64,000 nt of DNA, taken from the NCBI GenBank assembly GCA_963920765.1, contig OY987246.1:4156501-4220500 (forward strand), given 5' to 3'. Source of the stretch: Ulota crispa (lineage: Eukaryota > Streptophyta > Bryopsida > Orthotrichales > Orthotrichaceae). The notes under the pieces were generated by a model. That model had not been told where the DNA came from, ran no database searches, and saw only the letters and a program-made list of their open reading frames with translations. The position numbers were made by a program, and so were the translations under genes. Below are positions 25,054 through 38,320 of this stretch, in pieces. How positions within the stretch are numbered: position 1 is the stretch's first letter; each line of letters begins with the position of its first letter.

Positions 25054-25531
25054 TAAGGTAGTCTATTCATATTCCGCTCATGCTCTAAAATCGCTCACCT
25101 TCCCAAATGTATCCTATTGGTACATGTCTTATTCATAGCCTTTCAACAATGTACATGGGACAAACATTTGAGAGGTAGATGCACTATAAGAAAATGCTGT
25201 CAATTTGGTCATTTTTTGTAGATTTAGACTTGTTGATCCGGACGTAATTTTGTCAATTCAGATACTTTTTTGTCAATTTGGACAGGTTTTGTAGATTTGG
25301 ACATGTTGATTTGGACACTATTTTCTTGTAGTGGCAGTTTTAGAGCAGCTATGACCATTCCACTTCAAAATTTCATAACTAATTCCACAAAGCTCCATAA
25401 AATATGAAGGGATACATGCCAATTCTTCTTGTCTTTCAAGGAAAATTTACTGAAAATTAATTCAAAAAGTTTCACCTCCCCAAAATTCAATTTCAACCCT
25501 TAGATGAACGGTTTACGAGCACACTACCTTA
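25054..25531. mobile_element. family H MITE (TAAGGTAG ends) with nested CACTA MITE
   Basis: Ends TAAGGTAGTCT and (inverted) TAAGGTAGTGTGCTC, consistent with a TA target duplication. The body matches 26700-27000 and, more weakly, 26025-26335. Confidence 0.7.
25182..25333. mobile_element. 152-bp CACTA-type MITE nested in family H element
   Basis: Ends CACTATAAGAAAAT and ATTTTCTTGTAGTG are the classic plant CACTA (En/Spm) terminal repeat. The related uninterrupted copy at 26700-27000 lacks it. The internal GTCAATTTGGAC motif is repeated several times. The 3-bp target duplication is no longer clear. Confidence 0.8.
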
Positions 25532-25663
25532 TAGAGTAAAATTCCCACGCACTGAACAACAATGTTGAACTCAAGACGAGGTACTAAACAATAAACATGA
25601 AGCCAAACCCCAACTTCAAATGAATGCATAGTTACCCACAAACTGGCTGAAGAGAGTCATTAA

Positions 25664-25904
25664 CTCTTGAGCACCCCAGGGGCCAAAATATGGCCTCTCA
25701 ATATTTAGCAATTTGTTGTCTTTGATTGTTATAATCTATTGATCCGTGCAATGAAAACTTACCAAATTTTTTCTACATTTGCGTACCCAAAGCCTTGTGC
25801 AATATCAAAGGTTAACTCTTCCAAATGTTGTTTTTGAACTTGTGGTGTCAAAATGTTTGCAATGAGGTCCAGCATGACACGAATTTAGGCTGGGCACTCA
25901 AGGG
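25664..25904. mobile_element. TTAA-flanked MITE (family E), 241 bp
   Basis: TTAA at 25660-25663 and 25905-25908. The ends are CTCTTGAGCACCCC and (inverted) CCCTTGAGTGCCC. Confidence 0.72.
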
Positions 25905-26024
25905 TTAACAGACCGACGACGAATGCTTTGTAATGGACAGGAGCAACAACTAAAAGATATGAACTAAACCAGCATAACTTAGTACCACCCACACTAATGC
26001 AAGCACCTTTGGTCAATTCACAGC

Positions 26025-27250
26025 AAGGTAAGGTGCTCTAAAAGCGACCCGGTTCTAAAAGCAACCTCTAAAACAAAGGTACATTTTGTTTTTTTCAATG
26101 TACCTACAATGTACATTCGAGGAGGGGGTCACTTTTAGTGACCACTGGGTTTCAAATTGAAAAATTCATAACTAATTCCACAAAGGTTCAAAAAATATGA
26201 AACAACTTGGATTAGATGCCAATTTCATTGTTCTTCCTACCAAAATTTACTAAAAAATGTTTCAAGGAGTTTAACTTCTTCCCAAATGCAATCAGCTCTT
26301 AAAGTGACGCTTTTTGAGCCTCCTACCTCAGCTCTAAATAGCGCTCTTTGGTTGCCCCACGCTAATTTCTTGATATTTCACAGTACATAAATACTTACTA
26401 ACACTATAGTCATTTTCATCAATAATTAATGCAGTAAGTAGTTTTTAAAGGGTATGTTAACAACAAAAATGTTGCAAAAAAGACAAACTAGCAATGTCTA
26501 AGTCAACAATCATGTGAAACCTTAATATCTAAAGAGTCGCATGCACCTCAAGGTGACTAAGCAATGAATCACAAGGTTACTTTCTAGGGTAAGGCAACCT
26601 AATTGTTTGAGGCAACATAAATGCATTATTTAGTGGATAAAGTATTAAATATCTTGCGGAGGCCAATTTTGGACCAACGCATTCTCAGTATTCACCTCTT
26701 GTTAAGGTAGTCTTCTCATGCTCTAAAACCGCTCACCTCCCCAAATGTGCTTTACTGGTACATGTCTTATTCATAGCCTTTCAACAATGTACATGGGACA
26801 AACACTTGAGAGGCGGGCGGTTTTAGAGCACCTATGACCTTTCCACTTCAAAATTTCATAACTATTTCCACAAAGCTCCAAAAATTATGAAAGCACTTGG
26901 GATAGATGCCAATTCCTCTTGTCTTTCAAGGAAAATTTACTGAAAATTATTTCAAAAAGTTTCAGCTCCCCAAAATTTAGTTTCAACCTTAGTTTTGTCT
27001 TTTACTTCTTTTTTGTTTTTTTTTAATCATAATTAATCATTTACTCAACTGTATTTTAACTAGCGTTTACTATGCGTACTTTGGTACCACACAACATTGT
27101 GTGCATAAAGAAAGAAATGGTGTGCACAATGAAACAAATGCTTGAAAATTATGCTCCAAGAATATTTGTGCAATTCTTGGAAAACCAAAGCATTTGTACA
27201 AATAAAGCAAACTTCAAGGGTATTCATCAAATTTTCCTTGAAATCCATGC
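26025..27250. repeat. cluster of degraded MITEs (families H, B, H, C)
   Basis: About 26025-26331 is a diverged H-like copy. 26332-26635 is a family B copy (CTCTAAATAGCG to GCATTATTTAG). 26700-27000 is an H-like copy collinear with 25054-25531 minus the CACTA insert. About 27060-27250 is a degraded family C foldback ending AACTTCAAGGGTATTC. Confidence 0.6.
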
Positions 27251-28138
27251 TAAATTTGCTAATACATTCAAATTTATAAAAGTAATATTCAAAACATATG
27301 TAGTTAGAAACAAAAAAAAATAGTATAATTTTTGGTCTTTAGTCACATGATTGTGGTGTTTGCATTTTTTATATAAGTTTGGCTGAATTTAACCTTATCA
27401 ATATGAGATTGCATTCTTTTTTTGTAGCTACAAACAAAAACGAATTATAAGAGGCTTTGTCCTTGTAGCACTTGTTGGCTTTCTATGTAAGGTTTGTAAA
27501 GAATAGTGACTAATACATACCAATATTTAACAATGCAAAGGATTTGACTTAATACAATACCAAAGTTAGAATTCTACACTATTGTTATATGTAAAAGAAA
27601 ACCAATAAACACGCCAATTGATAATCACTCCAACATTCTGAAGTTTAGATGCATGTTACATAATCATGTAGTGTAAAATAATATTACAAATAGTCTTCTT
27701 CATTGTAAATTTTCTATGTTATTAAATAAAGGATACTTTCCAGGCCTGTTTAGCATGTAACGATGCAGGTGCTCTTATACTACTTAGGTCACACCCAAGA
27801 TACTAGGGTCACGTATCGGTGTATCATACCTGGGTCATACATAGTACATCTATACAACACTGGTTCAAACATTACTCATGGCCAATATTGCAAGCTATAA
27901 CAGAGAGGAGGCACGGTCTATTCAGCATAAACTGCAACTCATCTGCAGCACTATCAGCACGCTTGTAAGCTCTGTTCTGCAAGCCCCAAACCGTAATCAC
28001 CAACGAATGAAAATTTCTAAAAAAAAGGCAAAAAATCCCAAAAGTAAGTCATTCCAGAAGACTCGTTGATAGTCCATCAGAGGGCAAGCAAAGAACATAG
28101 ACAAACTATTGACATCTCAGCATTTGTGATCTCCTGTA
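27251..28138. other. AT-rich intergenic DNA
   Basis: No gene or complete repeat was recognised. Confidence 0.4.
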
Positions 28139-28985
28139 CAGAGGGGTACAACAAGCTTACAAACTGCCTATTTTAGGCATTTAGTTTTTGTAATAAAATG
28201 TAGAGTATGATTGATGCATTTTTGTCAATTTTTTTTTCATTGCATCCTTATGCAATCCCAATCAAGCATACCAAATTTCAGTTCCTAAAAACAAAAACTC
28301 CACTTTTGGTGAATTATTTTGTAAGAAATTCATGGTTTTACATGATAATTGATTGAAAAACATTGGTGATGAATTTTTGAGAATTGATTGCATGGATATG
28401 TAGGAAACATCCATACGCACATCATGCATGCTAAAAAGAACCCCCTTAAGTAACAAAAATTTGAGCTACAAAAGATTATGTGAAACTTTGATAAGCCCAA
28501 ATTTTGTAAAACATATAAATTTCTATGAAAATAAAAGTTTGTTATTTGACTCAAATATTGTAACTAAGTTTGTATCTCTAAACATGACATTATGTTTACT
28601 TGATGAAAATCAAGTTAAAAAATAAAAAAATTTGTTTTACAAAATTTAGGCTTACCACAAAATTCACATAATCATTTGTAGCTCAAGTTTTTGTTACTTA
28701 AGGGGGCTCTTTTTAGCATGCATGATGTGCGTATGGATGTTTCCTACATATCCATGCAATCAATTCTCAAAAATTCATCACCAATGTTTTTCAATCAATT
28801 ATCATGTAAAACCATGAATTTCTTACAAAATAATTCACCAAAAAGTGGAGTTTTTGTTTTAGGAACTGAAATTTGGTATGCTTGATTGGGATTGCATAAG
28901 GATGCAATGAAAAAAAAATTGACAAAAATGTACCAATCATACTCTACATTTTACTACAAAAACTGAATGCCTGTACCCCTCTGTA
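28139..28985. mobile_element. family D foldback element
   Basis: Ends TACAGAGGGGTACA and its inverse. The arms of about 320 nt (28139-28460 and 28670-28985) are almost perfectly inverted around a short centre near 28570. The arms match those at 5818 and 13960. Confidence 0.8.
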
Positions 28986-29049
28986 GAGTACCCTCCAGAA
29001 ACTCTTGCAACCCCTTTTGTGAAGCCTTGCAAATTTTCTCCATCATTTT

Positions 29050-29805
29050 CATTGCAAAAGTGATTCTATCAAAACTATCCTATCAAATACATTGCTTTAT
29101 AGAACCTTCACCAATATACAAAATTTCAATTTTGAAAAATAAAAACTGTAATTTTGGTGAATTATTTTATTTTCTTTTCTTGGCTTCACATAAAAATCAA
29201 TTGAAAAATCTATGTGATGATTTTTTAACATTTGATTGCACAAATATATAGGAAACGTCATTGTTCACATCTTTTGTATTACAAAAATGCAGACTATGTA
29301 GGTAGAATTTTCTTCTATGTGGCTATAATGTGTTTTCTAAATTTCTTTCATACAAATTTGAGGCTATGGAAATCAAACTCATGTTATAATAGGCTAAAAC
29401 TTGAACAAACATAGTCAAATAAGGTATCATTAGAAAGCTATAGAAATGTGGAAGCCTACTATAACATGAGTTTGACTTCTTTAGCCTTAAATTTTTATGA
29501 AAGAAAATTGGAAGATACGTTATAAGCTTTATAGCCACATAGAGGAAAATTGTACCTATATAGTGTGCATCTTTGTAATATAAAAGATGTGAACAATGAC
29601 GTTTCCTATGTATTTGTGCTATCAAATGTTAAAAAATCATCACATAGATTTTTCAATTGATTTTTATGTGAAGCCAAGAAAATAAAATAAAATAATTCAC
29701 CAAAATTCCAATAATTATTTTTTGAAATTGAAATTTCATATGTTGGTGAAGGTTCTATAAAGCAACATATTTGATAGGATAGTTTTGATATAATCACTTT
29801 TACAA
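29050..29805. repeat. second family D-related foldback
   Basis: Arms 29050-29395 and 29440-29805 are inverted copies around about 29420, sharing blocks such as CATTGTTCACATCTTTT. It directly follows the previous foldback. Confidence 0.75.
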
Positions 29806-31752
29806 TGGAAAGATCATGGTTTTACAAGAATGTTGATTAAAACACATTGGTGATGAATTTTTTAGATTTGATTGCATAAATATGTAGGAGACATTTGTAA
29901 GCACGTATATCCTTCTAACAAACATCTACAAAAAGTCCAAAATTTTGTCAATAGAGGTGTGAATGCTTGAGTGATCATGATCAAATTTAGTAAACTATAT
30001 ATCTCTATTTTTTAATTAGCTTTTAGCAAAATAAACATACCATTGAAAAATATTGGTGATGAATTCTGAGATTTGATTGCACGGGTATTTGAAAAACATC
30101 CACATGCACAACTTCCATGCTAAAAAAAGACCTCCTTAAGTAACCAAAAAAATTATCTATTTTTATTTCAATGTGACATGTGATATGCCCAAATTTTGTA
30201 AAATAGAGCTTCGTGGGTGCCATCCCATTCAAGGATAAATAGTCATGGACATAAGACATGGATCCTAATCTTTAAATGTTGTCTTCAACCTAGTTGGTAG
30301 CTTTGAGAGAAAATAAGCCATAATGATAGCTTTGAAAGTTTGGAGCAGGTGGTTTTAATTGGAAAGTCCTTCATAGAATCATTCTTTTTCCAAAATAATT
30401 GGTAATAGTAGCACTAAACAAGAAAAATAGTTGAGCACATTTTGACTACGAAATTATGTACCTAAAAAAAACTTGAATATAGTTTACAAAGATTATGCAA
30501 TTTCTCGCATCATGAATTTTTTAATTAAGCCCACGGTTTTCAACTTCGAAAGGCAAATATTTGCAACCCTCTTATGTCATTGACATTGGCTACCTTGATA
30601 CTAAAAATTTGAGTGAGTGAAAAAATGGATGAAATTACCAAATACAGTACTTCCCAAGGAGACACTAAATGCACCAGAAACTTGAGCGAAATTAGTAATA
30701 CTAACTACATACATGGATGAAAGTGCACACAAGAATGATTATCCATAATTCCTTGCATGCATTATAGGGTGCGTGTCACTCAACCAGTGAACAACTAAAA
30801 ACATTCCCTCAACCCAAGCTCAAACAGAAGATAAGGGATTGTCCTTTTGACAAATGCAGAAACAACGCCATCTTTCAAGCTCACTTTAGACAAGGAATTT
30901 TGTATAAAATAGAAACACAAGCCCTTGTAACTACTTGAGTTGCTCTTCTAGTGTTTCGATACACCATCGTATTTGCATTGGCTTTGCTTGTCTCCAACAA
31001 GGAATTTCTGGAATGACAGAGAAGCAAACGTACAGCATCTAACTTGCACCTCAGTCAAATCCAACACACCTTTAATTGAAAGCAGGTAGGCACCTGAGAA
31101 GTAGAGCCTTTGATGGAAGAGTAATAACTGAGAGCTCGCTCCTTACCTCCTACTTACACGTGGCAAAATGTATTGTACAGAGAAAAGTAATTCGACCATA
31201 ATGATCCAATGACATTCTTCAATTTACTCCAGCACTTTGTAGTAAAACCTGCAACCAATTTTTACTACTCGAGAAACTCAGTACGCTCCTGCCCTCAAAA
31301 GAAGAATAAAGGGGTGGAATTGATACTACTAGGTACTGTGCTCTAATTGGTGCAATGTTCTAACTTGGTGCACTTTTAGGAATGGTTGACATTGTTTTTT
31401 CAAAAATCTATTACAATCATTGATGAGATAGGTGGGCTTGGCATGTTAACCCAATTTGCTAAGCCCACCTAGCTCATTAATGACTAATAAATCTTTGAAT
31501 TTGTTGAGCCCACCTAACTCATCAATGACATCAATGATTAATAGATTTTTGGAGGAATGTAAACTATCCCTAGGAATGCACCAAATTAGAACTCAAATCT
31601 TGCAATAGTGGTAACGAATGTATAATCAGGTAAATCATCAATTATCCTTTGCAAAGGCAAGAGAACTTTAGGTAGTAGCGAGTGATTGACAAGTCAAGAC
31701 ACCAGAAGCAGCAAAGTAGTCCTTACCAAAAAGAACTAGGAAGCACTCAATG
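29806..31752. other. intergenic DNA with a family D remnant
   Basis: 29820-30200 contains degraded family D arm sequence. From 30240 on I see no gene or repeat that I can support. Confidence 0.4.
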
Positions 31753-32115
31753 AGTACTCCCTCCATCCCAAAATGATCTTCATGTTGATCCATATTTAGT
31801 GTCTCAAAATGATCTTGTTGGAGGAGGAAGGGAGCTAGTGACACTTGTACATGGTCCAAAAGCATGGGCATGCCAGCCAATCCCATGCCATCAAGTGAGT
31901 GGCCACCGGTGCTCTTCAAAAATGCCTCAAAAATTCATTTTTCAAACATTTTGAAATCACATTTTGAAAACTAATTTGAAACTCAAAATTTTAGAACAAT
32001 AGGAGGACATCAAATTCTATTCATAGGTTAAAACAAATTGAAAAATAATTCTTTTTTAACTTTAGTCTATAACATGTTGTGTAACAGGAAGATCATTTTG
32101 GGAGGGAGGGAGTGC
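31753..32115. mobile_element. Stowaway-like MITE, about 360 bp
   Basis: The left end TACTCCCTCCATCCCAAAAT and the right end (inverted) CACTCCCTCCCTCCCAAAAT have the Stowaway (Tc1/mariner) consensus; TA flanks the left end. Confidence 0.8.
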
Positions 32116-32519
32116 CATTCATGCGAGGTACTCCGGGTTCTCGTGGATCTATAATTTTTTTAATTGCTTGGCTGGTTCTAGTGTTGCTCGACTGTTTTCA
32201 CATATTTTCTCATATCTCGCCCATTCAATGAATTTCTGTGTTTCATTGTCGCCCAACAGACCTACTTGTAGGCTGACCACGACTTTTGTGCTTCGTTATC
32301 TAAGCAAACTCACCAGACCTAGAACTACCACTGTAGAATCTCAGACAAGTCTATGCTTGGTGTTATTTGGGTGTCCTACATTATAGCTAAATTAGTATAT
32401 CGTGTAAACCAGGGTGATTGATCTGAGTCATGTCAAGAGCAAATGGCGTGCAATAGACACCCAGATTTTGCATTGCTCTGGAACTCTCTGAGACAAAACC
32501 AAGTTTAGGTTAAAATCAA
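32116..32519. other. intergenic DNA, nothing recognised
   Basis: Spacer between two MITEs with no supported gene. Confidence 0.4.
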
Positions 32520-32810
32520 GGGAAGTTTGGAATATTTTCATAGACACCCCTGCTTTTTCAGAAATATCACAAATACCCTTGGACCAAAAAATTTAGGCGT
32601 TTGTTTTGTTATGCATGTCACTTCCTTCTCCCTTTGTGCGCATTATTTCTTTCTTGATATGCGTGCGCACAAAGGAAAAAGGGAAGTGACATGCACAACA
32701 AAATAAATGCCTAAACTATTTTTTGGTCCAAAGATATTTGTAATATTTCTGAAAAAGCAGGGGTATGTATGAAGGTACTGCAAACTTCAGGGTATCCATG
32801 AAATTTTCCC
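32520..32810. mobile_element. family C foldback MITE with 9-bp target duplication
   Basis: From GGGAAGTTTGG to the inverse ...AAATTTTCCC, flanked by TAAAATCAA (32511-32519) and TAAAATCAT (32811-32819). The arms share CACCCCTGCTTTTTCAGAAA-like blocks. Duplications of 9-11 bp suggest a Mutator-like origin. Confidence 0.85.
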
Positions 32811-33138
32811 TAAAATCATTAGGGGTGTGGAGAGAGGGCTAGGGAGCAACAAGAAGTGATATACATACCTCATGCCAAAGGGGCGGTGAGATTGAGCTTG
32901 GATCAAGTCGTGGCCTTTGTAGAAGCGCTTGAAGACACCATTGGTGACTTGCAAAGTGGAGGCAGACCTAATATGTCAATTGGGGTCAAATGATAGGCTA
33001 TTTATCACAACAGTGTTAAATCCTTTCGAAGGAAATTATGCGTGGGCTTATGGGGAGAGAATTGAGAGAAGATGAGGGAAGAATCAAATGACTAGGAGAG
33101 AATCTTGAACTTGGCTATGAAGGTTTTTGTCTGAACAC
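32811..33138. other. intergenic DNA, nothing recognised
   Basis: No supported gene or repeat. Confidence 0.4.
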
Positions 33139-33331
33139 TAAGGTAAACGGCTCTACAAGCAATCATGTTCTAAATGCATTTCCTATCTAGCATTGAATGA
33201 CATGTTTTCTTCAAATACCTTCCTTATCTAGGAATAAGTGACATGTTCCTTCAAATATCTATTATTATCATATTATTACCATTGATGATTGAAGTAGGCT
33301 TACATGATTGCTTTTAGAGCCGACTACCTTA
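33139..33331. mobile_element. family H MITE, 193 bp
   Basis: Ends TAAGGTAAACGGCTCTAC and (inverted) TAAGGTAGTCGGCTCTA. The arms extend to AAGCAATCATG. Confidence 0.78.
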
Positions 33332-34218
33332 AAGCTACCTAACATCAGCTGGGTAACTCAAGTTCGGATCCTTGTTGTGGGAAATGATACATACTAAGAT
33401 TTGCAAATGGTGAAGCAGTAGGTATTTTTTCTATAAAGAGGCTCCAGATTTTAAGTTACGCAGCATGATCTACATGAGGATGATGCAATATCGGAAGTGA
33501 TATAGTGGTGGTGGAGAGAGTAGATCTTAGGGGACTTTGAATGTAAGAATAGAAACGGGAAGTTCAGGAGGTGAGGGCTAATAATCCTGCTCCTCCTTGA
33601 ATGGCTGATTACCGTTCGTGATTAGGAGTTCTCGTTGAGATTAGGTACAAGGTAACTCAGACACAGAACTTTGTTGGAAACAGGTCATGCTGGACTGTGC
33701 AGCTTACTCAGAAGGGCCGGGCCACACAGGGCCAGAAACTGGCAGTTTTGGGGCTGGGCCCAGTCAAACTCCAAGATTCTTCACTTTTAGGCTACCTTTA
33801 TCGTTTTGTAACCCCAGTTCAAAACGACCGGCAGTTCCAACCAGATTTCCTTATTTGGGCATGGTGGATCTAAAAAATTGCCAAATGGCACTCTCTCCTG
33901 CATATCCATTATGTGTGGGATTTACAATTTTATTCATTTTGCTCTAAGGACTCATACAAGAGTCAAGGGAACAAAAACACTTATTTTTTTTCAAACCAAA
34001 TGAATCATATCTCAAGATAGTTACAAGTGGCTTTCAACTTTGTATTAATATTTTTTTTTGTTTTTTTGTTTTTTTCAAGTGTTTATTTTTGTATATTGTT
34101 TCACAATTTTGGAAACATTTAAGATGGAAGAATTTCTTTCAAATGCATATTTAGAATCATTAGCAAAGTTTTGAGCCCTCCCAAGAGCCCTCTAAGGTTT
34201 GACAAACCAAGCTAATAA
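33332..34218. other. intergenic DNA, nothing recognised
   Basis: A slightly GC-richer patch (33680-33900) has no recognisable coding homology. Confidence 0.4.
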
Positions 34219-34936
34219 CCCCTAAAGGACCACTTGTCCCTACGGGGGACAAATGTGATTTTGGGCATGTACTTATGACTAAACTACTTTGTGTAATTCT
34301 TTGAAACTTTTATGGAATATGGGGAATTCAAAGATCTGTGTGGGCATCTAATTTTTCCTCATTTCAACATTTATTGAAGAAGTTAAAAATGAATTTATAA
34401 GAATTTTTGTTTGGTGGGCACCCAAAAACTTCTTTAAAAATTGCATTTTTTAAAATTAAAAAATTGAGGATAGTTCTTTAGACTTACATATATGTGGGAA
34501 GCTTTGAATCATTCAATTATAATTGATGAGATGAAAGTTATGAGAAGTTTTAGTTTGTAGGTAGGTGTGGAAAATCTCAAAACTATGCCTAGATACAAAC
34601 TAAGACTTCTCATAACTTTCATCTCATTAATTGGAATTGAATGATTCAAAGTTGCCCATGTATATGTAAGTCTAAAGAACTAACCTCAAATTTTTATTTT
34701 AAAAAAATACAATTATTAAAGAATTTTTTGGGGTGCCCGCCAAACAAAAATTCTCATAAATTCATTTTTAACTTCTTCAATGAATGTCGGAATGAGGAAA
34801 AAATTAGATGCCCACACACGTCTTTGAATTCCCCATCTTCTTTAAAAGTTTCAAAAAATAACACGAAGTAGTGTAGTCATAAGTACATGCCCAAAATCCT
34901 ATTTGTCCCTTGTAGGGACAATAGGTCTTTTACGGG
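34219..34936. mobile_element. foldback family E element, 718 bp
   Basis: CCCCTAAAGGACCACTTG at the left, an inverse-like CCCGTAAAAGACC at the right; TTAA at 34937-34940, decayed ATAA at the left. The long arms share GGGCATGTACTTA. Confidence 0.75.
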
Positions 34937-34940
34937 TTAA

Positions 34941-36639
34941 TTGGCTAGCGTGAGTACAAGAAAAGGACACTCATACCCATAGTTACCTTCTATGAAGGAC
35001 CTAAGCCACATGCACAACCCTAAACAATAAAAAAAAAGCATTGTGCTCATAAAGTATGTAAATGTATTCACTACTCACTATCCAAGTGCTTCACTCATCT
35101 ATTCAAATAGTGTAAAGTAGAAGTTATGGTCCTATTGCACATTTGTACCCATAGTTTTTCTCCAATAGGGATAACATAATAGTATAGTTTTCATGATTGC
35201 ATTGAGTTCAAAGGGTGAGCAAAAATAGGGGATTAGTGATTTAGTTGTTGCAATAAGTACATGTTGTAAGACCCCTTTTGAGACTTTGTAAGGGGCTCTT
35301 AGAGGGCTTAAAAATTTGCAAATGGTTTGCATTTTTTTTGTTGTAAATTCAAGTTTGATTAATGAGGGTTATGAGTTTTTTTAGTTTATTTTGTAAAATA
35401 CATAGTTATGTAAATATTTGTTCTTGATTTTTTTTTAAAGTTCACACAAAAGAAGAGACTTTAAAAGAATGGGCAACAAACATTAAAAAATGACATGTTT
35501 AATACAACCCACATTACATTCAATGCTTTAATTTAAATTTTTGCTTTTGTACATTTGTTGGGACATTTGCTTTATTTTAAGAACAAATCAAAAATCATAT
35601 CGAAATAAACAAAGTTACAAAAGTTCCAACAAAATTGTAAGATTTTTAACTTCTAGCTTAGGTATAAAATATGTAAATTGTCAAATATTATACTTTATTA
35701 GGTACAGATAAAAACCAAACATTTAGGCAATGTGCGCTTCATTTGAAAGTCTAAGTTTGATATTTTCTTGTGTATTCAATTTTGCATTAATCAATCGTCA
35801 TTGTAGTTTGTGCAAGTCCAATCAAATATAACACATTTTAATTTCATAACATTTGAAATTCAAAAACGTCACTATCTCTTATTTTAAACTTGTAAACTTG
35901 TAGTAGTTTTTGTTTTTGTTTTTTTAATATAGAAAAAAGGGTTGAGGTTAGATGGCATGATGTTTTGTGGAGCTAGGGTGACAAATCTTATATTTTTTAC
36001 TTGCGAGAAAATGTAAGAGTTTTAAACATTTATTATCAAGAGATTAAATTTGAGAGTTTTGAGTTTAGATTTGGATTTAGAGATTTGGTTTTAGTTTAGA
36101 ATAATGGACAAAAATAAAATTGACAATTGCATTGAGAACAAGTTTTTACTTTTACTTTTGTTTGTAACAAGAGTTGAAACTTTTTACCTTGGCCCCCACA
36201 AAATGGCATATCATCTAACCCCACCCAAGAAAACAATCGCTTTACTAGGATCTGTGCGGCCCAAATTTTAGAAACCGGTTGCTGAAACAACCATTTTTTA
36301 CAACATGCAATTCAAATAGCCAATTTCTGGCTTTGTGTGGCCCTGGCATCAAAAGGATATTCATTTCCCACAACAAAGCTCTAGAATTGGATGGTTGAAA
36401 ATAAACTTAATAAAGATGTTGCGATCTTTAATGAACCAATGGCAAAGAAAGGAAATCTTGGGAGGTTGAGTTTCAAAGTAGAACCTAAAAAGAAGGGAGT
36501 GGTTTAGGCTTACAACATATCTCTTCTCAAACTATATGCTTGGTGTAAGTTATGTGGCCTCATTTGGATTATGACTAGGGTAAGTCACTCCATTGAATGG
36601 GTTGCCATTATAGACAAGGACATGAACCCAAATTTCAAC
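34941..36639. other. AT-rich intergenic DNA
   Basis: No gene or complete repeat was recognised. Confidence 0.4.
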
Positions 36640-36942
36640 TACAGTGAATATTGCGTTTAGGTTACCTCAAACTAATTTCTTGACATTTTACACTACATAA
36701 ATATTTACTGTTGCTAAGGTAATATTTATCAAAATTTCCAATAACAAACCATTTTTAAAGAGCTTAGACAACAACAATGAAGCTGCAAAAAATAAACTTG
36801 CAATGTCCAAGTCATAAACCATGTGAAATTCAAGTATTTAGAGAGTTACATGGGCCTACAAGTGGCCAGAAATGAGTTATGAGGTAACTTACTAAGGTGA
36901 GGCAACCTAATTGTCAAGGCAACCTAAATGTAATATTCAGAG
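36640..36942. mobile_element. family B MITE
   Basis: Collinear with 26332-26635, including the AAACCATGTGAA and GAGTTACATG blocks. Ends ATTGCGTTTAGGTTACC and CAACCTAAATGTAATATT. Confidence 0.7.
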
Positions 36943-37221
36943 CACATTGGTGGTGGGCCATGAGATGGAGTGATTGGTTTTGAATAAAGAACTAAGGAAA
37001 TTATACCACTTGCTATTCAAGGCTTGGTTTGAACCAATTTCAACTACATGTAACGGCTTATGCTCTAATTTCCGTTTTTTTTATCACTATTGTGAGAGAA
37101 GTAATACCTATTGCTGCTCAAGCACTGGCTCAAGTTCCGTATATTGATGTAATTTCCGATATCTTTTTTCAGATGCCAATTGATATTGCAAGAATAGATT
37201 GTTGGGAGCTTGGGCACATAC

Positions 37222-38106
37222 CTTGGAGCGGCCGCTTGGATCATAATGAATGGAGCACCGTTTCACATCACCCACTTTAGAGAAGAGTTCATATACCAAA
37301 CACACAATTCAATTGAGGAGTTAATTACCGTAAGGTTTTAGCTTCCATGAGTTTACTCTAAGTCAAACAATTTAGGTTAAATCACATCCCAAGGCAGGAA
37401 TGAAAACGGATATTTCAGTAGTAGGAAACAGGGCCCAAATCAAGCGGTCCTAAGCAACACAACTATGTTCAAAATGTCTTAATCAAAATGTCCAAATCAA
37501 CACAATAGTGTCGACTTGGGTCTTGTTTTATATTAGTGTTTTTGATTACATGATTTCAAGATCAACATCATCAGTCCAGCATGAGCGGCAGCCCTCAAGT
37601 GAGTCGTGTTTAAACAACACCCAAGGCTTGAGCTTCTTGTACTAAAACGCTTTTCTTTTGCAAAGCCATAGCCAAATCTCCTAATCTACAAGATTGATAA
37701 TGCCACTTGCAAAAAAGCTTAACATTCTAAGAAACCTTGTTGAGCACCCTCTGATTTGACATTAAAAGAGTTCCTCACTCCTTAGGCCAATGAGCATATA
37801 AGTTCAATTGTGAGAATTGTATTAAAGCTTTTATTTTGCTTGATCTGCTATGACCTTTGTTGTTCAATATCTCTCAATTGGAGCTGGCGTCAAAAGGTGC
37901 CGTGCCACTATGGAGGGGTTACAAAGACAGAAAGAAGACAGAAAGAAAAAGAAGCATAGATAGAGACTACTAACCTTCATGTTGTCAGCTGAGACGGCGT
38001 AGTCGAGATTGGAAGTGTAAAGCTTGGTCTTATTTTCAATGCCCAGAGGCCTAACGCCAAAGGGGGGTAAGATTTTGGTCACCTTTTTGAACATATCATG
38101 CTGCCA
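37222..38106 (-). pseudogene. ALY/THO4-type mRNA-export factor relic (two exons)
   Basis: Minus strand. The first exon (38106 down to 37975) encodes WQHDMFKK followed by NKTKLYTSNLDYAVSADNMK, the start of the ALY/THO4 RNA-recognition motif, and ends at a good donor (AAG|GTTAGT). The second exon (about 37296 to 37222) encodes ELFSKVGDVKRCSIHYDPSGRSK with donor AAG|GTATGT. In intact ALY proteins these two segments are adjacent. Here the acceptor of the second exon has decayed, and the rest of the RRM (GTAEVVF...) and the RGG tails are absent. ALY adaptors couple the THO/TREX complex to RNA export; this copy cannot make one. Host-gene pseudogene. Confidence 0.82.
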
Positions 38107-38280
38107 TACACCTTCCGAAGCTTGGCGAGTGGTGAACTATTGCAGCAGAATATATGGAGATATTCAACAACCAAGAAGCCATCAAGGCTTACTGAAAACA
38201 ATCAATAATAGCAACGCATGGAATGGAGGTGGTCAAAACACAAGAGCATACACATGGTGATGATGATCATCAGAATTTTG

Positions 38281-38320
38281 AGAAAAGAGAGAGACTTGGA
38301 GAGAGAGAGAGAGTAAATTT
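38281..38320 (+). repeat. GA-rich microsatellite
   Basis: Short (GA)n run within a purine-rich stretch. Confidence 0.7.
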
